Part shown: piece by piece, positions 19,975 to 29,562 of the stretch
Position numbering within the stretch: position 1 is the first letter of the stretch
How the letters are laid out: each line of letters opens with the position of its first letter
Source of the DNA: Enterobacter sp. Cy-643
GTDB taxonomy: Bacteria > Pseudomonadota > Gammaproteobacteria > Enterobacterales > Enterobacteriaceae
Assembly (NCBI RefSeq): GCF_011752815.1
Contig: NZ_VWWV01000005.1
Coordinates: 62,001-126,000 of the forward strand
Length of the DNA stretch: 64,000 bases
Direction: 5' to 3'
Program-made: the position numbers and the translations under genes
The notes under the pieces: model-generated
What the model saw: only the letters and a program-made list of their open reading frames with translations
Told to the model about the DNA's origin: nothing
Databases searched by the model: none

Positions 19975-20069
19975 CGGACAATTTATAATGGCTCAGATAA
20001 AAAAAACTAATAGGTAAACAAACGATATCCGTTTGTAAACTGTTATTAACACTTAAGCCAAATAACCCC

Positions 20070-20987
20070 ATGTCTAAGCGATTACCCCCTCTGAATGCGC
20101 TGCGCGTTTTTGACGCTGCGGCTCGTCACTTGAGTTTTACTAAAGCGGCTGAGGAACTGTTCGTTACTCAGGCCGCGGTAAGCCACCAGATCAAGTCCCT
20201 GGAGGATTTTCTTGGCCTGAAGCTGTTCCGCCGCCGTAACCGTTCGCTGCTGTTGACGGAGGAGGGGCAGAGTTATTATCAGGATATTAAAGAGATTTTT
20301 TCTCAGCTGACGGAAGCCACCCGTAAGCTGCAGGCGCGCAGTGCAAAAGGCGCGCTGACGGTAAGTTTATTGCCCAGTTTTGCGATTCACTGGCTGGTGC
20401 CTCGCTTAACAAGCTTTAACTCAGCTTATCCGGGCATCGACGTGCGAATTCAGGCGGTGGACCGCCAGGAAGACAAGCTGTCTGATGATGTGGACGTGGC
20501 GATATTCTATGGGCGCGGCAACTGGCCTGGACTCAGAGTTGAGAAACTTTATGCGGAGTATTTGCTGCCGGTTTGCTCACCTATGCTCCTGACCGGCGAC
20601 AAACCGATTAAAACGCCGGAAGATTTGGCCAGGCACACTTTATTGCATGACGCATCGCGTCGCGACTGGCAGACTTATACCCGCCAGCTTGGCGTGAGTC
20701 ATATTAATGTCCAGCAAGGACCCATTTTCAGCCACAGCGCAATGGTACTTCAGGCCGCCATTCACGGGCAGGGGATTGCGCTGGCCAATAACGTCATGGC
20801 CCAAACGGAAATCGAAGCGGGCCGTCTGGTATGCCCGTTCAACGATGTGCTGGTAAGTAAAAACGCCTTTTATCTGGTTTGTCATGACAGCCAGGCAGAA
20901 CTGGGTAAAATAGCCGCGTTTCGACAGTGGATCCTGGCAAAGGCGGCCAGTGAGCAAGAAAAATTCCGTTTTCGCTACGAACAATAA
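20070..20987 (+). CDS. gcvA: Glycine cleavage system transcriptional regulator GcvA
   Basis: GcvA is a LysR-type regulator that activates gcvTHP and gcvB when glycine is plentiful and represses gcvTHP otherwise. The product is 305 aa, as in E. coli. The N-terminal helix-turn-helix is LSFTKAAEELFVTQAAVSHQ (about residues 23-42). The rest is the LysR effector-binding domain. It starts 130 bp from the divergent gcvB 5' end, so the two share a control region. A small GCGTGG/CCACGC hairpin lies between its stop and ygdD. Confidence 0.97.
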   Translation: MSKRLPPLNALRVFDAAARHLSFTKAAEELFVTQAAVSHQIKSLEDFLGLKLFRRRNRSLLLTEEGQSYYQDIKEIFSQLTEATRKLQARSAKGALTVSLLPSFAIHWLVPRLTSFNSAYPGIDVRIQAVDRQEDKLSDDVDVAIFYGRGNWPGLRVEKLYAEYLLPVCSPMLLTGDKPIKTPEDLARHTLLHDASRRDWQTYTRQLGVSHINVQQGPIFSHSAMVLQAAIHGQGIALANNVMAQTEIEAGRLVCPFNDVLVSKNAFYLVCHDSQAELGKIAAFRQWILAKAASEQEKFRFRYEQ

Positions 20988-21032
20988 GCAACCTTCGCGT
21001 GGCGAGACCACGCCTTACTTTAGGGTTACATC

Positions 21033-21428
21033 ATGACCAGCCGATTCATGCTGATTTTTGCCGCCATCAGCGGTTTTGTTTTTGTTGCCCTGGGCGCCTT
21101 TGGGGCGCACGTATTGAGCAAGTCTTTGGGCGTTGCGGAGATGGGATGGATCCAGACCGGGCTTGAGTATCAGGCATTTCATACGCTCGCGATTTTTGGC
21201 CTTGCGGTAGCGATGCAGCGTCGCATCAGCATCTGGTTCTACTGGAGCAGCGTCTTTATGGCGCTGGGGACCGTATTGTTTAGCGGCAGTCTTTACTGCC
21301 TGGCCCTGTCGCATTTGCGGCTGTGGGCGTTTGTTACCCCGGTGGGGGGCGTCAGCTTTCTGGCCGGTTGGATATTGATGTTAATTGGTGCTGTGCGCCT
21401 GAAACGTAAGGGCGTAAGCCATGAATAA
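21033..21428 (+). CDS. ygdD: YgdD, DUF423 inner membrane protein
   Basis: A 131-aa hydrophobic protein with about four transmembrane helices; the first begins [21 protein letters not shown]. The motif GAFGAHVL near the N-terminus is typical of DUF423. The function is unknown. Its 3' end overlaps the rlmM start by eight bases, so the two are probably coupled. It follows gcvA by 45 bases. Confidence 0.93.
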   Translation: MTSRFMLIFAAISGFVFVALGAFGAHVLSKSLGVAEMGWIQTGLEYQAFHTLAIFGLAVAMQRRISIWFYWSSVFMALGTVLFSGSLYCLALSHLRLWAFVTPVGGVSFLAGWILMLIGAVRLKRKGVSHE

Positions 21429-22521
21429 AGTGATTTTGTACTGCCGTCAGGGATTCGAGAAAGAGTGTGCGGCAGAGATAACCGACAAAGCCGGTCAGCG
21501 CGGCGTCTACGGCTTTGCCCGCGTCAAAGAGCACAGCGGTTATGTCATATTTGAATGCTATCAGCCGGAAGAGGCGGAAAAGCTGGCGCGCGAGCTGCCT
21601 TTCAGCGACCTGATTTTTGCCCGCCAGATGTTTGTAGCCGGTGAGCTGCTAAAAGATTTACCGCCGGAAGACCGCATCACACCTATTGTCGGCATGCTGC
21701 AGGGCGTGGTGGAAAAGGGCGGCGACCTGCGGGTTGAAGTGGCTGATACCAACGAAAGCAAAGAGCTGATGAAGTTCTGCCGCAAGTTTACCGTGCCGCT
21801 GCGCGCCAGCCTGCGTGAAGCCGGGGTGCTGACCAACTACGAAACGCCGAAGCGCCCGGTTGTGCATGTGTTCTTTATCGCGCCAGGCTGCTGCTACACG
21901 GGTTACTCCTATACCACCAACAATTCGCCGTTCTATATGGGCATCCCGCGCCTCAAGTTCCCGGCGGATGCTCCAAGCCGCTCCACGCTGAAGCTGGAAG
22001 AGGCGTTTCATGTCTTTATTCCCGCCGATGAATGGGACGAGCGCCTGGCCAACGGCATGTACGCCGTGGATTTGGGCGCCTGCCCGGGCGGCTGGACCTA
22101 TCAACTGGTGAAGCGCAATATGTGGGTTTCATCCGTCGATAACGGCCCGATGGCGCAGAGCCTGATGGACACCGGACAGGTCACCTGGCTGCGTGAAGAC
22201 GGCTTCAAATACCGCCCGACCCGCACCAACATCTCCTGGATGGTCTGCGACATGGTAGAGAAACCGGCGAAAGTGGCCCATTTAATGGCAACCTGGCTGG
22301 TAAACGGCTGGTGCCGTGAGACTATCTTTAACCTCAAATTGCCGATGAAAAAGCGCTACGAAGAGGTGTCGCAAAACCTGGCGCAGATCCGCGAAATCCT
22401 TGAGAACAACGGCATTAACGCGGAAATCAAAGCCCGCCAGCTTTACCACGATCGTGAAGAAGTGACCGTTCATATCCGCCGTTGGTGGGCGGCCGTGGGT
22501 GGCCGTCGCGACGAACGTTAA
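21421..22521 (+). CDS. rlmM: 23S rRNA 2'-O-ribose C2498 methyltransferase RlmM
   Basis: RlmM methylates the 2'-O of C2498 in 23S rRNA using SAM. The product is 366 aa, as in E. coli. An N-terminal THUMP-like region is followed by a Rossmann methyltransferase domain with the SAM loop [17 protein letters not shown] near residues 218-235. Catalytic K-D-K-E type residues are expected in the following segments. The ATG lies inside the ygdD 3' end. Confidence 0.97.
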   Translation: MNKVILYCRQGFEKECAAEITDKAGQRGVYGFARVKEHSGYVIFECYQPEEAEKLARELPFSDLIFARQMFVAGELLKDLPPEDRITPIVGMLQGVVEKGGDLRVEVADTNESKELMKFCRKFTVPLRASLREAGVLTNYETPKRPVVHVFFIAPGCCYTGYSYTTNNSPFYMGIPRLKFPADAPSRSTLKLEEAFHVFIPADEWDERLANGMYAVDLGACPGGWTYQLVKRNMWVSSVDNGPMAQSLMDTGQVTWLREDGFKYRPTRTNISWMVCDMVEKPAKVAHLMATWLVNGWCRETIFNLKLPMKKRYEEVSQNLAQIREILENNGINAEIKARQLYHDREEVTVHIRRWWAAVGGRRDER

Positions 22522-22526
22522 TGACT

Positions 22527-22558
22527 CACCCCTTGCTCATTCAGGCAAGGGGTGTTCT
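22527..22558. terminator. Hairpin between rlmM and xni
   Basis: CACCCCTTGC and GCAAGGGGTG form a 10-bp stem with an 8-base loop in the gap between the convergent rlmM and xni. The U-run is short in both directions, so it may work as a bidirectional terminator. Confidence 0.6.
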
Positions 22559-22564
22559 TCCCCG

Positions 22565-23335
22565 TTAAGCGGAAGGCAATACGCCCGGCAGCCTTAGCTG
22601 CTGTAAGTTCCCGTCGAGCTGTAAATCCGTCTCAAGCCTTGCCACCTGGCGGCTGATAAACGCACTTTCTCTGTGCAGCTCCAGCTTCTTGCGCCATTTC
22701 TCCGGAACTTCATCCAGCCGCTGATACAGCGTTTCCAGGTCAGAAAACTGGTTAATGAGCTGTGTGGCGCTTTTCGGGCCAATACCGGGCACGCCGGGAA
22801 TTTTGCTGCTGCTGATGCCCGCCAGCCCCCAGAAGTCCCCGAGCTGTTCCGGATGAACGCCATATTCCTGGGCAATGAAGGGCGCATCCAGCCAGCGTTT
22901 TTGGAAGTAATCACGAATTTGCAGCGTCGGGGCCAGCAGCTGGCAATAGCCTTTGTCGGTGGACACAATGGTTGCCCGGTGGCCGCCGGAGGCAACTTTT
23001 ACCGCCAGCGTAGCCGCAAGATCGTCCGCTTCGTTGCCTTTTGAGTGCCAGCATTGAACACCGCGGCGGGTAAACGCTTCCCGAAGCGCGGGCATTTCGG
23101 CATGAAGATCGTCGGGCATGGGCGAACGGCCCGCTTTGTAGTCGGGCAGCACCTGATGCCGCCAGCCTTCGCGACGTTCTTCGTCATCAAACACCGCCAC
23201 CGCATGAGTAGGCTGGCTGTGGCCAATAAGCTGGTCCAGCGCATGCAGACATGTATCGACGCAAGGCGAACCCTGCACCGCATGTATGCGGCGAATCAGG
23301 TTCAGGGCATCGACGATAAGTAAATGAATAGCCAT
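22565..23335 (-). CDS. xni: Flap endonuclease Xni (exonuclease IX)
   Basis: Xni (YgdG) is a FEN-family flap endonuclease related to the 5' nuclease domain of DNA polymerase I. The product is 256 aa (E. coli 251). The N-terminal metal-binding Asp lies in [13 protein letters not shown]. The acidic cluster [12 protein letters not shown] and the H3TH segment [14 protein letters not shown] follow. It is convergent with rlmM and divergent from the aminotransferase gene. Confidence 0.96.
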   Translation of the reverse strand: MAIHLLIVDALNLIRRIHAVQGSPCVDTCLHALDQLIGHSQPTHAVAVFDDEERREGWRHQVLPDYKAGRSPMPDDLHAEMPALREAFTRRGVQCWHSKGNEADDLAATLAVKVASGGHRATIVSTDKGYCQLLAPTLQIRDYFQKRWLDAPFIAQEYGVHPEQLGDFWGLAGISSSKIPGVPGIGPKSATQLINQFSDLETLYQRLDEVPEKWRKKLELHRESAFISRQVARLETDLQLDGNLQQLRLPGVLPSA

Positions 23336-23516
23336 AAAAATTAACTCGTCACTCTGATGGGTCTACCCTAACACTTCCCGCCACGATCGGCTATTCTCAT
23401 CGCAGCATTCAGGAATGCCTTTCGCAAAACCTTATGAGAACGGGGTGGAAAGCCATTGCGTAGTTGTTAGCGGGCTATGTATATTTCTAACGCATAAAAA
23501 AATAGAGAACATCAAT

Positions 23517-24701
23517 ATGAGTAATACTAAACACCTCGCGCAACGCATTCAAAACCTGCAGCCCTCGGCCATCCGCGAACTTCTTAAGCACAGCAAAATG
23601 CCCGGCGTGATTTCACTGGCCGGCGGTATTCCATCCAGCGAGCTGTTTGACAAGCAAGGACTGGAGCTGGCGACCCGTAAAGTGCTGGAAGAGAACTTTA
23701 ACGACGCTTTTCAGTATGGTCTGACCGAAGGCAATTCCGAGCTGCGTGACCAGCTAGTTGAGCTGTGCAAGGCTCGCGGGATTACTACGCGCAGCGACCA
23801 GTTGCTCATCACCTCTGGTTCCCAGCAGGCGTTGGATTTACTGATTCGTGCGCTGGCAGACGAAGGTGACGTTTTCGTCGTTGAGCGCCCGACCTACCTG
23901 GCCACGCTGCAAATCCTCAGTTTGACCGCCGCGAAGGTTGAATCCGTGGGTGGGGACGAGCACGGCATGATTGTCGATGAGCTGGAAGCTTTGCTGAAAA
24001 CCACGCGTGTGAAAGGCGTTTATCTGGTGCCAACCTTTGGTAACCCCAGCGGCACAACGCTGAGCACCGAGCGTCGTGAAAAGCTGGTGAAACTGGCTGC
24101 CGAACATGATTTTGTGATTATTGAAGACGATCCGTATGGGGCGATTAGCTTTACCGATCGCCGGGAGAAAACCCTGATTCAGGTCGCCACAGAGTTAGGG
24201 CATGAAGACCACGTGGTCTATACCTCAACGTTCTCGAAAATTCTGGCTCCGGGGCTGCGTGTCGGCTGGATTATTCTGCCGGAGTGGATGAAGCAAAAGG
24301 TCGCCATCATTAAGCAGGCGACTGATTTACACGCTAACTCGTTTACCCAAGCGCTGGCGGCGGCTTACCTGAAACTGGGGCGTCTTGAGCCGCAGATTGA
24401 GCTGATTCGTGAGGCTTATAAGCAGAAGTGCCTGACGCTGTCGCGTCTGCTGGAAGAAGAGCTTGGCGAGCACATTACCTTTAACCAGCCGCAGGGTGGG
24501 ATGTTCCTGTGGGCCGCTTTCCGATACGACTTCGATACCACGGCGTGGCTACAAAAAACGCTGGAGAAAGGCGTGGTGTACGTGCCGGGAGAGTTCTTCT
24601 TTAGCGATCATGCGGATAAACGCACGCTGCGTTTCTCCTACGCGACGGCAACCGATGAGCAACTGGTTGAAGCCGTGAAGCGTTTGAAAGCGGCGCTCTA
24701 A
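23517..24701 (+). CDS. PLP-dependent class I/II aminotransferase
   Basis: A fold-type I aminotransferase of 394 aa from the ATG at 23517, with AGAG upstream; a start at 23415 is possible but would add 34 residues of no recognisable kind. It resembles the 2-aminoadipate/aromatic aminotransferase (LysN, KAT) group, i.e. the catalytic domain of MocR proteins without the helix-turn-helix. The PLP lysine is Lys241 in TSTFSKILAPGLRVGW. The segments GGIPSSELF, YGLTEGNSELR and the Asp-containing EDDPYG are typical. The substrate cannot be told. K-12 has no equivalent here, so it is an insertion relative to E. coli. Confidence 0.85.
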   Translation: MSNTKHLAQRIQNLQPSAIRELLKHSKMPGVISLAGGIPSSELFDKQGLELATRKVLEENFNDAFQYGLTEGNSELRDQLVELCKARGITTRSDQLLITSGSQQALDLLIRALADEGDVFVVERPTYLATLQILSLTAAKVESVGGDEHGMIVDELEALLKTTRVKGVYLVPTFGNPSGTTLSTERREKLVKLAAEHDFVIIEDDPYGAISFTDRREKTLIQVATELGHEDHVVYTSTFSKILAPGLRVGWIILPEWMKQKVAIIKQATDLHANSFTQALAAAYLKLGRLEPQIELIREAYKQKCLTLSRLLEEELGEHITFNQPQGGMFLWAAFRYDFDTTAWLQKTLEKGVVYVPGEFFFSDHADKRTLRFSYATATDEQLVEAVKRLKAAL

Positions 24702-24705
24702 GAAA

Positions 24706-24729
24706 AAGGCTCCCAACCGGGAGCCTTAA
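24706..24729 (+). terminator. Left copy of the aminotransferase terminator hairpin (no U-run)
   Basis: AAGGCTCCC and GGGAGCCTT form a hairpin just after the aminotransferase stop. It matches 24868-24891 in 23 of 24 positions, but AAAGG follows instead of a T-run. It is the left member of the direct repeat that flanks the inserted element. Confidence 0.6.
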
Positions 24730-24730
24730 A

Positions 24731-24867
24731 GGTTGCTGACAAAGAGGGAAAAAGCGTGGTTTTTCCCTCTTTGTGGTTATCAGCCGAAAATCAATGAATT
24801 GATTTTCCTATTTTTTAACCAGTCGTCAGGTCTTTCTTTTTTCAACGGAAGTTGGTCAGTCGCCTGA
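24731..24867 (+). repeat. 137-bp palindromic intergenic repeat, copy 2
   Basis: Second copy of the element seen at 16670-16806, with the same length and no gaps. The core hairpin arms are AAAGAGGGAAAAA and TTTTTCCCTCTTT. The A-to-G change in the left arm is matched by T-to-C in the right arm, so pairing is kept. The second palindrome with arms GAAAATCAAT/ATTGATTTTC is unchanged. Most differences from copy 1 lie in the last third. It sits between two copies of the local terminator hairpin, between the convergent aminotransferase and sdaB genes. Confidence 0.7.
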
Positions 24868-24898
24868 AAGGCTCCCAATCGGGAGCCTTAATTTTTTA
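24868..24898. terminator. Right copy of the terminator, with U-run
   Basis: AAGGCTCCC/GGGAGCCTT hairpin followed by AATTTTTT. It serves the aminotransferase transcript and may act on sdaB in the other direction, whose stop codon overlaps the T-run. Confidence 0.7.
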
Positions 24899-26263
24899 GT
24901 CACAGGCGACAATTTTCAGCGCCAGACCACCGCGAGAGGTCTCGCGATATTTGGCGTTCATGTCCTTGCCCGTTTCATACATTGTCTCGATAACCTTATC
25001 CAGACAGACGCGAGGCTCGCTGGTGCGGCGCATAGCCATACGTGCAGCGTTCACCGCTTTTACGGCGGCAATAGCATTACGCTCGATGCACGGCACCTGA
25101 ACCTGACCCGCAACCGGGTCACACGTCAGCCCCAGATTATGCTCCATGCCGATTTCTGCAGCGATACACACCTGAGTCGGGCTACCGCCCAAAAGCTCAG
25201 TAAGGCCTGCTGCAGCCATTGAACAGGCTACGCCGACTTCTCCCTGACACCCTACTTCTGCGCCGGAGATAGACGCATTCATTTTGTACAGAGAACCAAT
25301 AGCACCGGCGGCAAGGAAATAGCGGGCGCAGGAGTTAGCGTTCACCTGACGAATGAACTTGTCGTAGTACGCCAGCACGGCCGGAACAATACCGCAGGCA
25401 CCGTTTGTTGGGGCAGTGACTACGCGGCCACCGGCAGCGTTTTCTTCGTTCACCGCCAGCGCAAACATATTGATCCAGTCCACTACGGCCATCGGATCTG
25501 AGTTGTTTTTATCGGTGGTGACCAGCATGCGGCGAAGCGCAGCAGCACGACGGGGAACGCGCATTTTACCGGGCAGTACGCCTTCTGTAGTAATCCCGCG
25601 TTCAATTCCGCTGCTCATCACTTCCCAGACCGCCGCAAAGTGGGCGTCGATCTCTTCCTGGCTATGCAGGGCACGTTCGTTCTGCATCATCAGGCCGGAA
25701 AGTGACAGGCCCGTTTCACGGCAGTGTTTTTGCAGGTCAGCAGCATTCTTATACGGATACGGCACGCTGACAGGGTTTTCACTCTGCGCACCAAAATGTG
25801 CTTCATCAACGATGAAGCCACCGCCGATAGAATAATAGGTCTGAGAATGCAGCACGTTGTCGCCAGCCAGAGCGGTAATGCGCATGCCGTTTTCATGAAG
25901 CGCCAGGTTGTCGGCATGGAAGTTCATGCAGCAGTCCACCGGGAATTCAACTTCATGTTGGCCGTTGGCCAGCATAAGACGCCCGTGGGTATTTACATCC
26001 TGGATGAAGTGCGGAATAGCATCGATATCTACGGTGTCCGGCAGGTTACCCGCCAGGCCCATAATAATGGCTATATCCGTATGGTGGCCTTTGCCTGTCA
26101 GGGACAGCGAGCCATAGACATCCACAACAACACGAGTGACATCGCGCAGGATCCCTTGCTCAATCAGGTCATCGGAAAATTGCTTACCGGCCTTCATTGG
26201 GCCGACGGTATGTGAGCTGGAGGGGCCAATACCGATTTTGAAAATGTCGAATACGCTAATCAT
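24896..26263 (-). CDS. sdaB: L-serine ammonia-lyase SdaB
   Basis: SdaB deaminates L-serine to pyruvate and ammonia with an oxygen-sensitive [4Fe-4S] cluster. I chose the ATG at 26263 (start MISVFDIFKIGIGPSSSHT), giving 455 aa as in E. coli; the frame is open upstream into the sdaC-sdaB gap. The N-terminal beta domain is followed by the alpha domain with cysteines in GACGIVPAV, CQGEVGVACSMAAAG and LTCDPVAGQVQVPC. It is the second gene of sdaC-sdaB, 67 bases after sdaC. Confidence 0.97.
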   Translation of the reverse strand: MISVFDIFKIGIGPSSSHTVGPMKAGKQFSDDLIEQGILRDVTRVVVDVYGSLSLTGKGHHTDIAIIMGLAGNLPDTVDIDAIPHFIQDVNTHGRLMLANGQHEVEFPVDCCMNFHADNLALHENGMRITALAGDNVLHSQTYYSIGGGFIVDEAHFGAQSENPVSVPYPYKNAADLQKHCRETGLSLSGLMMQNERALHSQEEIDAHFAAVWEVMSSGIERGITTEGVLPGKMRVPRRAAALRRMLVTTDKNNSDPMAVVDWINMFALAVNEENAAGGRVVTAPTNGACGIVPAVLAYYDKFIRQVNANSCARYFLAAGAIGSLYKMNASISGAEVGCQGEVGVACSMAAAGLTELLGGSPTQVCIAAEIGMEHNLGLTCDPVAGQVQVPCIERNAIAAVKAVNAARMAMRRTSEPRVCLDKVIETMYETGKDMNAKYRETSRGGLALKIVACD

Positions 26264-26297
26264 AAGATTTCCCTGCGTAAGTGACTCGGGGGAAGAG

Positions 26298-26321
26298 AGA
26301 GTCGCCCAGGCAGGCGACTCT
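26298..26321 (-). terminator. Intercistronic hairpin between sdaC and sdaB
   Basis: AGAGTCGCC pairs perfectly with GGCGACTCT across six bases. On the sdaCB strand it is followed by CTCTTCCCC rather than a U-run, so it is more likely an mRNA-stability or partial-termination structure than a full terminator. Confidence 0.5.
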
Positions 26322-26330
26322 TTAACTTGC

Positions 26331-27620
26331 TTAGCTGAACAGCGAGTAGAAGATAGCGGAGATAGCAATCAGGCCCATAATCACAACGAAGACGTTGCTG
26401 ATATGGCCGCTGTACTTACGCATCGCCGGAACTTTCTGAATGGCATACATTGGCATCAGGAACAGAATCATCGCAATAACCGGGCCACCCAGGGTTTCAA
26501 TCATCCCGAGGATGCTTGGGTTCAGCGTCGCAACAATCCAGGTCGTGATGAGCATGAAGATCGCGGTGATGCGGTTCAGCTTGTTCAGTTCAATGGTTTT
26601 GCCTTTGCTGCGCAGAGATTTAATGACCATGCCGTTAAAGCCTTCACGCGCGCCCAGGTAGTGGCCGAGGAAGGATTTGGTGATCGCAATCATCGCAATG
26701 ATTGGCGCCATCCAGGCAATAACCGGTGCATTAAAGTGGTTAGCCAGGTAAGACAGAATAGAGATGTTCTGCGCTTTTGCCGCGGCCAGGTCTGCCGGGG
26801 TCAGGCTCAGCACGCAGCTGAACACGAAGAACATAACTGTCAGTACCATCATGATGTGGGCGCGAGCCAGGATGCTGGAGCATTTTTTCTCAGCGCCTGT
26901 GCCGTACTCTTCGCGTTTAGCCACGGCGAAGGAGGAGATGATTGGCGAGTGGTTGAAGGAGAATACCATGACCGGAATTGCCAGCCACAGGGTCATCCAC
27001 AGGCCGCTGCCGGTTGCCGGGGTTGCGCTGAAGGACAGGGTTTCAAACGCTGCGCCGCTCCAGTTTGGAATCAGGTACAGCGCCAGCAGCATCAGCGCGG
27101 CAACGAACGGGAATACCAGGATGCTCATCGCCTTCACGATCATCTGCTCGCCGAAGCGCACGATGGTCATCATGCCGACGATCAGAATCAGGGAAAGGAT
27201 AGCGCGTGGTGGTGAAGTCATGCCCAACTGGTGGGTGATGAAGCTGTCCACGGTGTTGGTGATAGCCACGCTGTAAACCAGCAGGATCGGGTAGATAGCG
27301 AAGAAGTACAGCAGGGTGATGAGCTTACCTGCGCCGATACCAAAGTGTTCTTCTACAACTTCGGTGATGTCTTCACCCGGGTTTTTACCTGACAGAACAA
27401 AACGCGTCAGACCACGGTGTGCAAAGAAGGTCATCGGGAAAGCCAGAATCGCCATGATGAACAGCGGGATCAGGCCACCAACGCCGGCGTTGATTGGCAG
27501 GAACAGGACGCCCGCACCGATAGCCGTGCCGTAAAGGCCCAGCATCCACATGGTGTCGGTTTTGCGCCATGCGCCTTTTTTCTCAGCAGAGACAATACTG
27601 CCGGTTTGAGTGGTTTCCAT
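26331..27620 (-). CDS. sdaC: Serine/proton symporter SdaC
   Basis: SdaC imports L-serine with protons across the inner membrane and is a member of the HAAAP amino-acid transporter family. The product is 429 aa, as in E. coli. It has about eleven membrane helices; the first holds [19 protein letters not shown], the glycine-rich substrate segment of the family. It leads the sdaCB unit, feeding serine to SdaB. The upstream region holds a CRP-like site. Confidence 0.97.
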   Translation of the reverse strand: METTQTGSIVSAEKKGAWRKTDTMWMLGLYGTAIGAGVLFLPINAGVGGLIPLFIMAILAFPMTFFAHRGLTRFVLSGKNPGEDITEVVEEHFGIGAGKLITLLYFFAIYPILLVYSVAITNTVDSFITHQLGMTSPPRAILSLILIVGMMTIVRFGEQMIVKAMSILVFPFVAALMLLALYLIPNWSGAAFETLSFSATPATGSGLWMTLWLAIPVMVFSFNHSPIISSFAVAKREEYGTGAEKKCSSILARAHIMMVLTVMFFVFSCVLSLTPADLAAAKAQNISILSYLANHFNAPVIAWMAPIIAMIAITKSFLGHYLGAREGFNGMVIKSLRSKGKTIELNKLNRITAIFMLITTWIVATLNPSILGMIETLGGPVIAMILFLMPMYAIQKVPAMRKYSGHISNVFVVIMGLIAISAIFYSLFS

Positions 27621-28045
27621 CTACATCTCCAAAGGAATGTTTCGTGCAATGTTGAAAAATTCGCCGTTAAAGCACCATCAAGGGCTTAACGGTTGAAACT
27701 AAATTCTGGCCGCGGGCATTTTTGTAGTAGTTGTGTCCCGTAACTATCGGCGGGCGGAAAGATACATTTATGTCATCACTGTATCAGTGATCGCGATCCC
27801 AAATGCGATAATCTACGTTTGTTATGCAACAAATCCGCATAACAGTCTGTTCATGGGTATTAACATAATATTTATGGGCGCGAAGCCTAACACTTGTGGA
27901 TGATGCAATACATTAAACCTGACCAAATAACTCGGTTTTTGCCAAAGAAAGTGGCTAAAACAGCATTTTTCAACGAGTATTTGCTTCAGGTCGCAATGTT
28001 TGTGCTTTTAAGTGTGAGCGCAATCGATTAAATGGCTTTGAGAAA
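27621..28045 (-). other. sdaC upstream region (about 425 bp, no gene)
   Basis: No open frame or RNA gene is supported in this gap between the minus-strand sdaC and ppnN genes. It is A+T-rich. It contains the candidate sdaC promoter and CRP site near 27759-27801, and a 17-bp perfect palindrome at 27775-27791 (arms ATCACTG and CAGTGAT around TAT). The length suggests an unrecorded regulatory role or a small RNA, but I see no terminator to support an RNA. Confidence 0.4.
27759..27801 (-). promoter_or_regulatory. Candidate CRP-dependent sdaC promoter
   Basis: On the minus strand TGGGATCGCGATCACT (27801-27786) differs from the CRP half-sites TGTGA/TCACA by one base each. A -10-like TATCTT at 27764-27759 places the start about 41.5 bases from the site centre, the class II spacing. 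CRP control of sdaC is reported in E. coli; this exact site is my reading. Confidence 0.45.
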
Positions 28046-28076
28046 GGTAAAAAGAAGAGCGGCCGATGGCCGCTCT
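28046..28076 (-). terminator. Terminator after ppnN
   Basis: AGAGCGGCC and GGCCGCTCT form a 9-bp stem with a 3-base loop, followed on the minus strand by TCTTTTTACC. It starts seven bases after the ppnN stop. Confidence 0.8.
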
Positions 28077-28082
28077 GGTAGA

Positions 28083-29447
28083 TTAACGCACGATTTCATA
28101 GCAGGGGATGTAGGCGCTGCCGGGCAGCTTCATGCGATGCTGGGCGACAAAGCCCTGTAGCAGAACATCCATACGTTTCATCATGTCCGGGTCCCCGTGC
28201 AGCTTGTAGGGGCCGTATTTTTCGATAGCATGAATGCCTGGCTCCTTCACGTTGCCGGCAACGATGCCTGAGAAGGCGCGACGTAGCGAGGCGGCCAGCT
28301 TTTCCGCAGGCTGATCCGGATAGAGTTGCAGGTTAGCCATGTTTTCGTGAGTAGGTTCAAATGGCATCTGCAGATCCGGCGAGATGCGAATAGACCAGTT
28401 GAAGCCGTAGGCATCACCGGTTTCACGGCGGTTCTCTTTCACCTGCGGCATGGCCTTTTTCATCAGGCGGGCGACTTCAGTTGCGTCGTCGATGATGATT
28501 TTATAATGGCGGCGCGCTTTCTCGCCCAGGGTGCTAACGATAAATTCATCCAGCACGCGGAAGTAATCAGCGCTTTCTTTCGGCCCGGTGAGGATCAGCG
28601 GCAGTACCTGATCGTGGTTGTGTGGATTCATTAGAATGCCAAGCAGGTAGAGTAGCTCTTCCGCTGTACCAACCCCGCCTGGGAAGATAATGATGCCGTG
28701 GGCAATACGCACGAACGCCTCAAGCCGTTTTTCAATATCCGGCATGATGATCAGTTCATTGACCAGCGGGTTAGGTGGCTCGGCGGCGATGATTGAAGGC
28801 TCGGTCAGGCCGATAAAACGCCCTTCTTTATAGCGTTGTTGCGCGTGGCCGACGGCGGCACCTTTCATCGGCGCTTCCATCGCGCCAGGCCCGCAGCCGG
28901 TGCAGATATTCAGCTCGCGTAAGCCTAGCTGAGTGCCCACACGGCGGGCATAAAGGTATTCGTTTTCGTTAATGGAGTGACCACCCCAGCAAACCACCAG
29001 GTTCGGTGCTTCACCCACGTGCAGCGCACGGGCATTTCGTAAAATAGAAAACACCATATTGGTGATATGAATAGAGTTTTCTTTATTTAAATGCTGAAAA
29101 CGACCTGCGTTGGTAATTTGGCCGTTAACAAACAGAATATCGCGCAGGACGGCGAACAGGTTAGCCTGCAGCGCGCGGATGATTCGGCCGTCAACAAAGG
29201 CGTCTTCCGGGGGATTAATCAGTTCGAGTTTTACGCCACGTTCACGACGTAACACATTGATGTCAAAGTTCTGGTAGCGGGAAAGCAGCTCTTTGCTGCT
29301 GTCGGTTTGACTGCCGGAATTAAGGACTGCCAGTGAGCAGTTACGAAACAGTTGATAAAGGTCGCTGCTGGCGGTGCGTTTAAGCATATCGACTTCCAGC
29401 TGCGACAACATATCCATTGAGCCAAGCGGGCTAATATGTGTAATCAA
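28083..29447 (-). CDS. ppnN: Pyrimidine/purine nucleotide 5'-monophosphate nucleosidase
   Basis: PpnN (YgdH) splits nucleoside monophosphates into base and ribose 5-phosphate and is stimulated by (p)ppGpp in E. coli. The product is 454 aa, as in E. coli. The central LOG-like Rossmann domain has the hallmark [16 protein letters not shown] near residues 255-270, and the upstream [11 protein letters not shown]. Family-specific N- and C-terminal extensions are present. relA lies in the same window. It has its own terminator. Confidence 0.96.
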   Translation of the reverse strand: MITHISPLGSMDMLSQLEVDMLKRTASSDLYQLFRNCSLAVLNSGSQTDSSKELLSRYQNFDINVLRRERGVKLELINPPEDAFVDGRIIRALQANLFAVLRDILFVNGQITNAGRFQHLNKENSIHITNMVFSILRNARALHVGEAPNLVVCWGGHSINENEYLYARRVGTQLGLRELNICTGCGPGAMEAPMKGAAVGHAQQRYKEGRFIGLTEPSIIAAEPPNPLVNELIIMPDIEKRLEAFVRIAHGIIIFPGGVGTAEELLYLLGILMNPHNHDQVLPLILTGPKESADYFRVLDEFIVSTLGEKARRHYKIIIDDATEVARLMKKAMPQVKENRRETGDAYGFNWSIRISPDLQMPFEPTHENMANLQLYPDQPAEKLAASLRRAFSGIVAGNVKEPGIHAIEKYGPYKLHGDPDMMKRMDVLLQGFVAQHRMKLPGSAYIPCYEIVR

Positions 29448-29562
29448 GTGAACTCCTTACGGAACGAAAAGTGCCGTTCTCACAGATTACAATAGCCCTG
29501 GCTTGTTCACTTTAACAACCCGTAAACCACATTCACTTTTGGCGCTGCGAGCTATTTCGCAC

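Noticed and set aside
26136-27215. 359-codon open frame on the plus strand across sdaB and sdaC
   Set aside because: It runs antisense through two well-supported genes and their gap, with a composition rich in His, Gln and Asn that is typical of reversed membrane-protein codons.
28011-28028. CRP-like TGTGAGCGCAATCGAT near ppnN
   Set aside because: The second half-site fits poorly, and the position, about 390 bases before sdaC and just after the ppnN terminator, makes a role unlikely.
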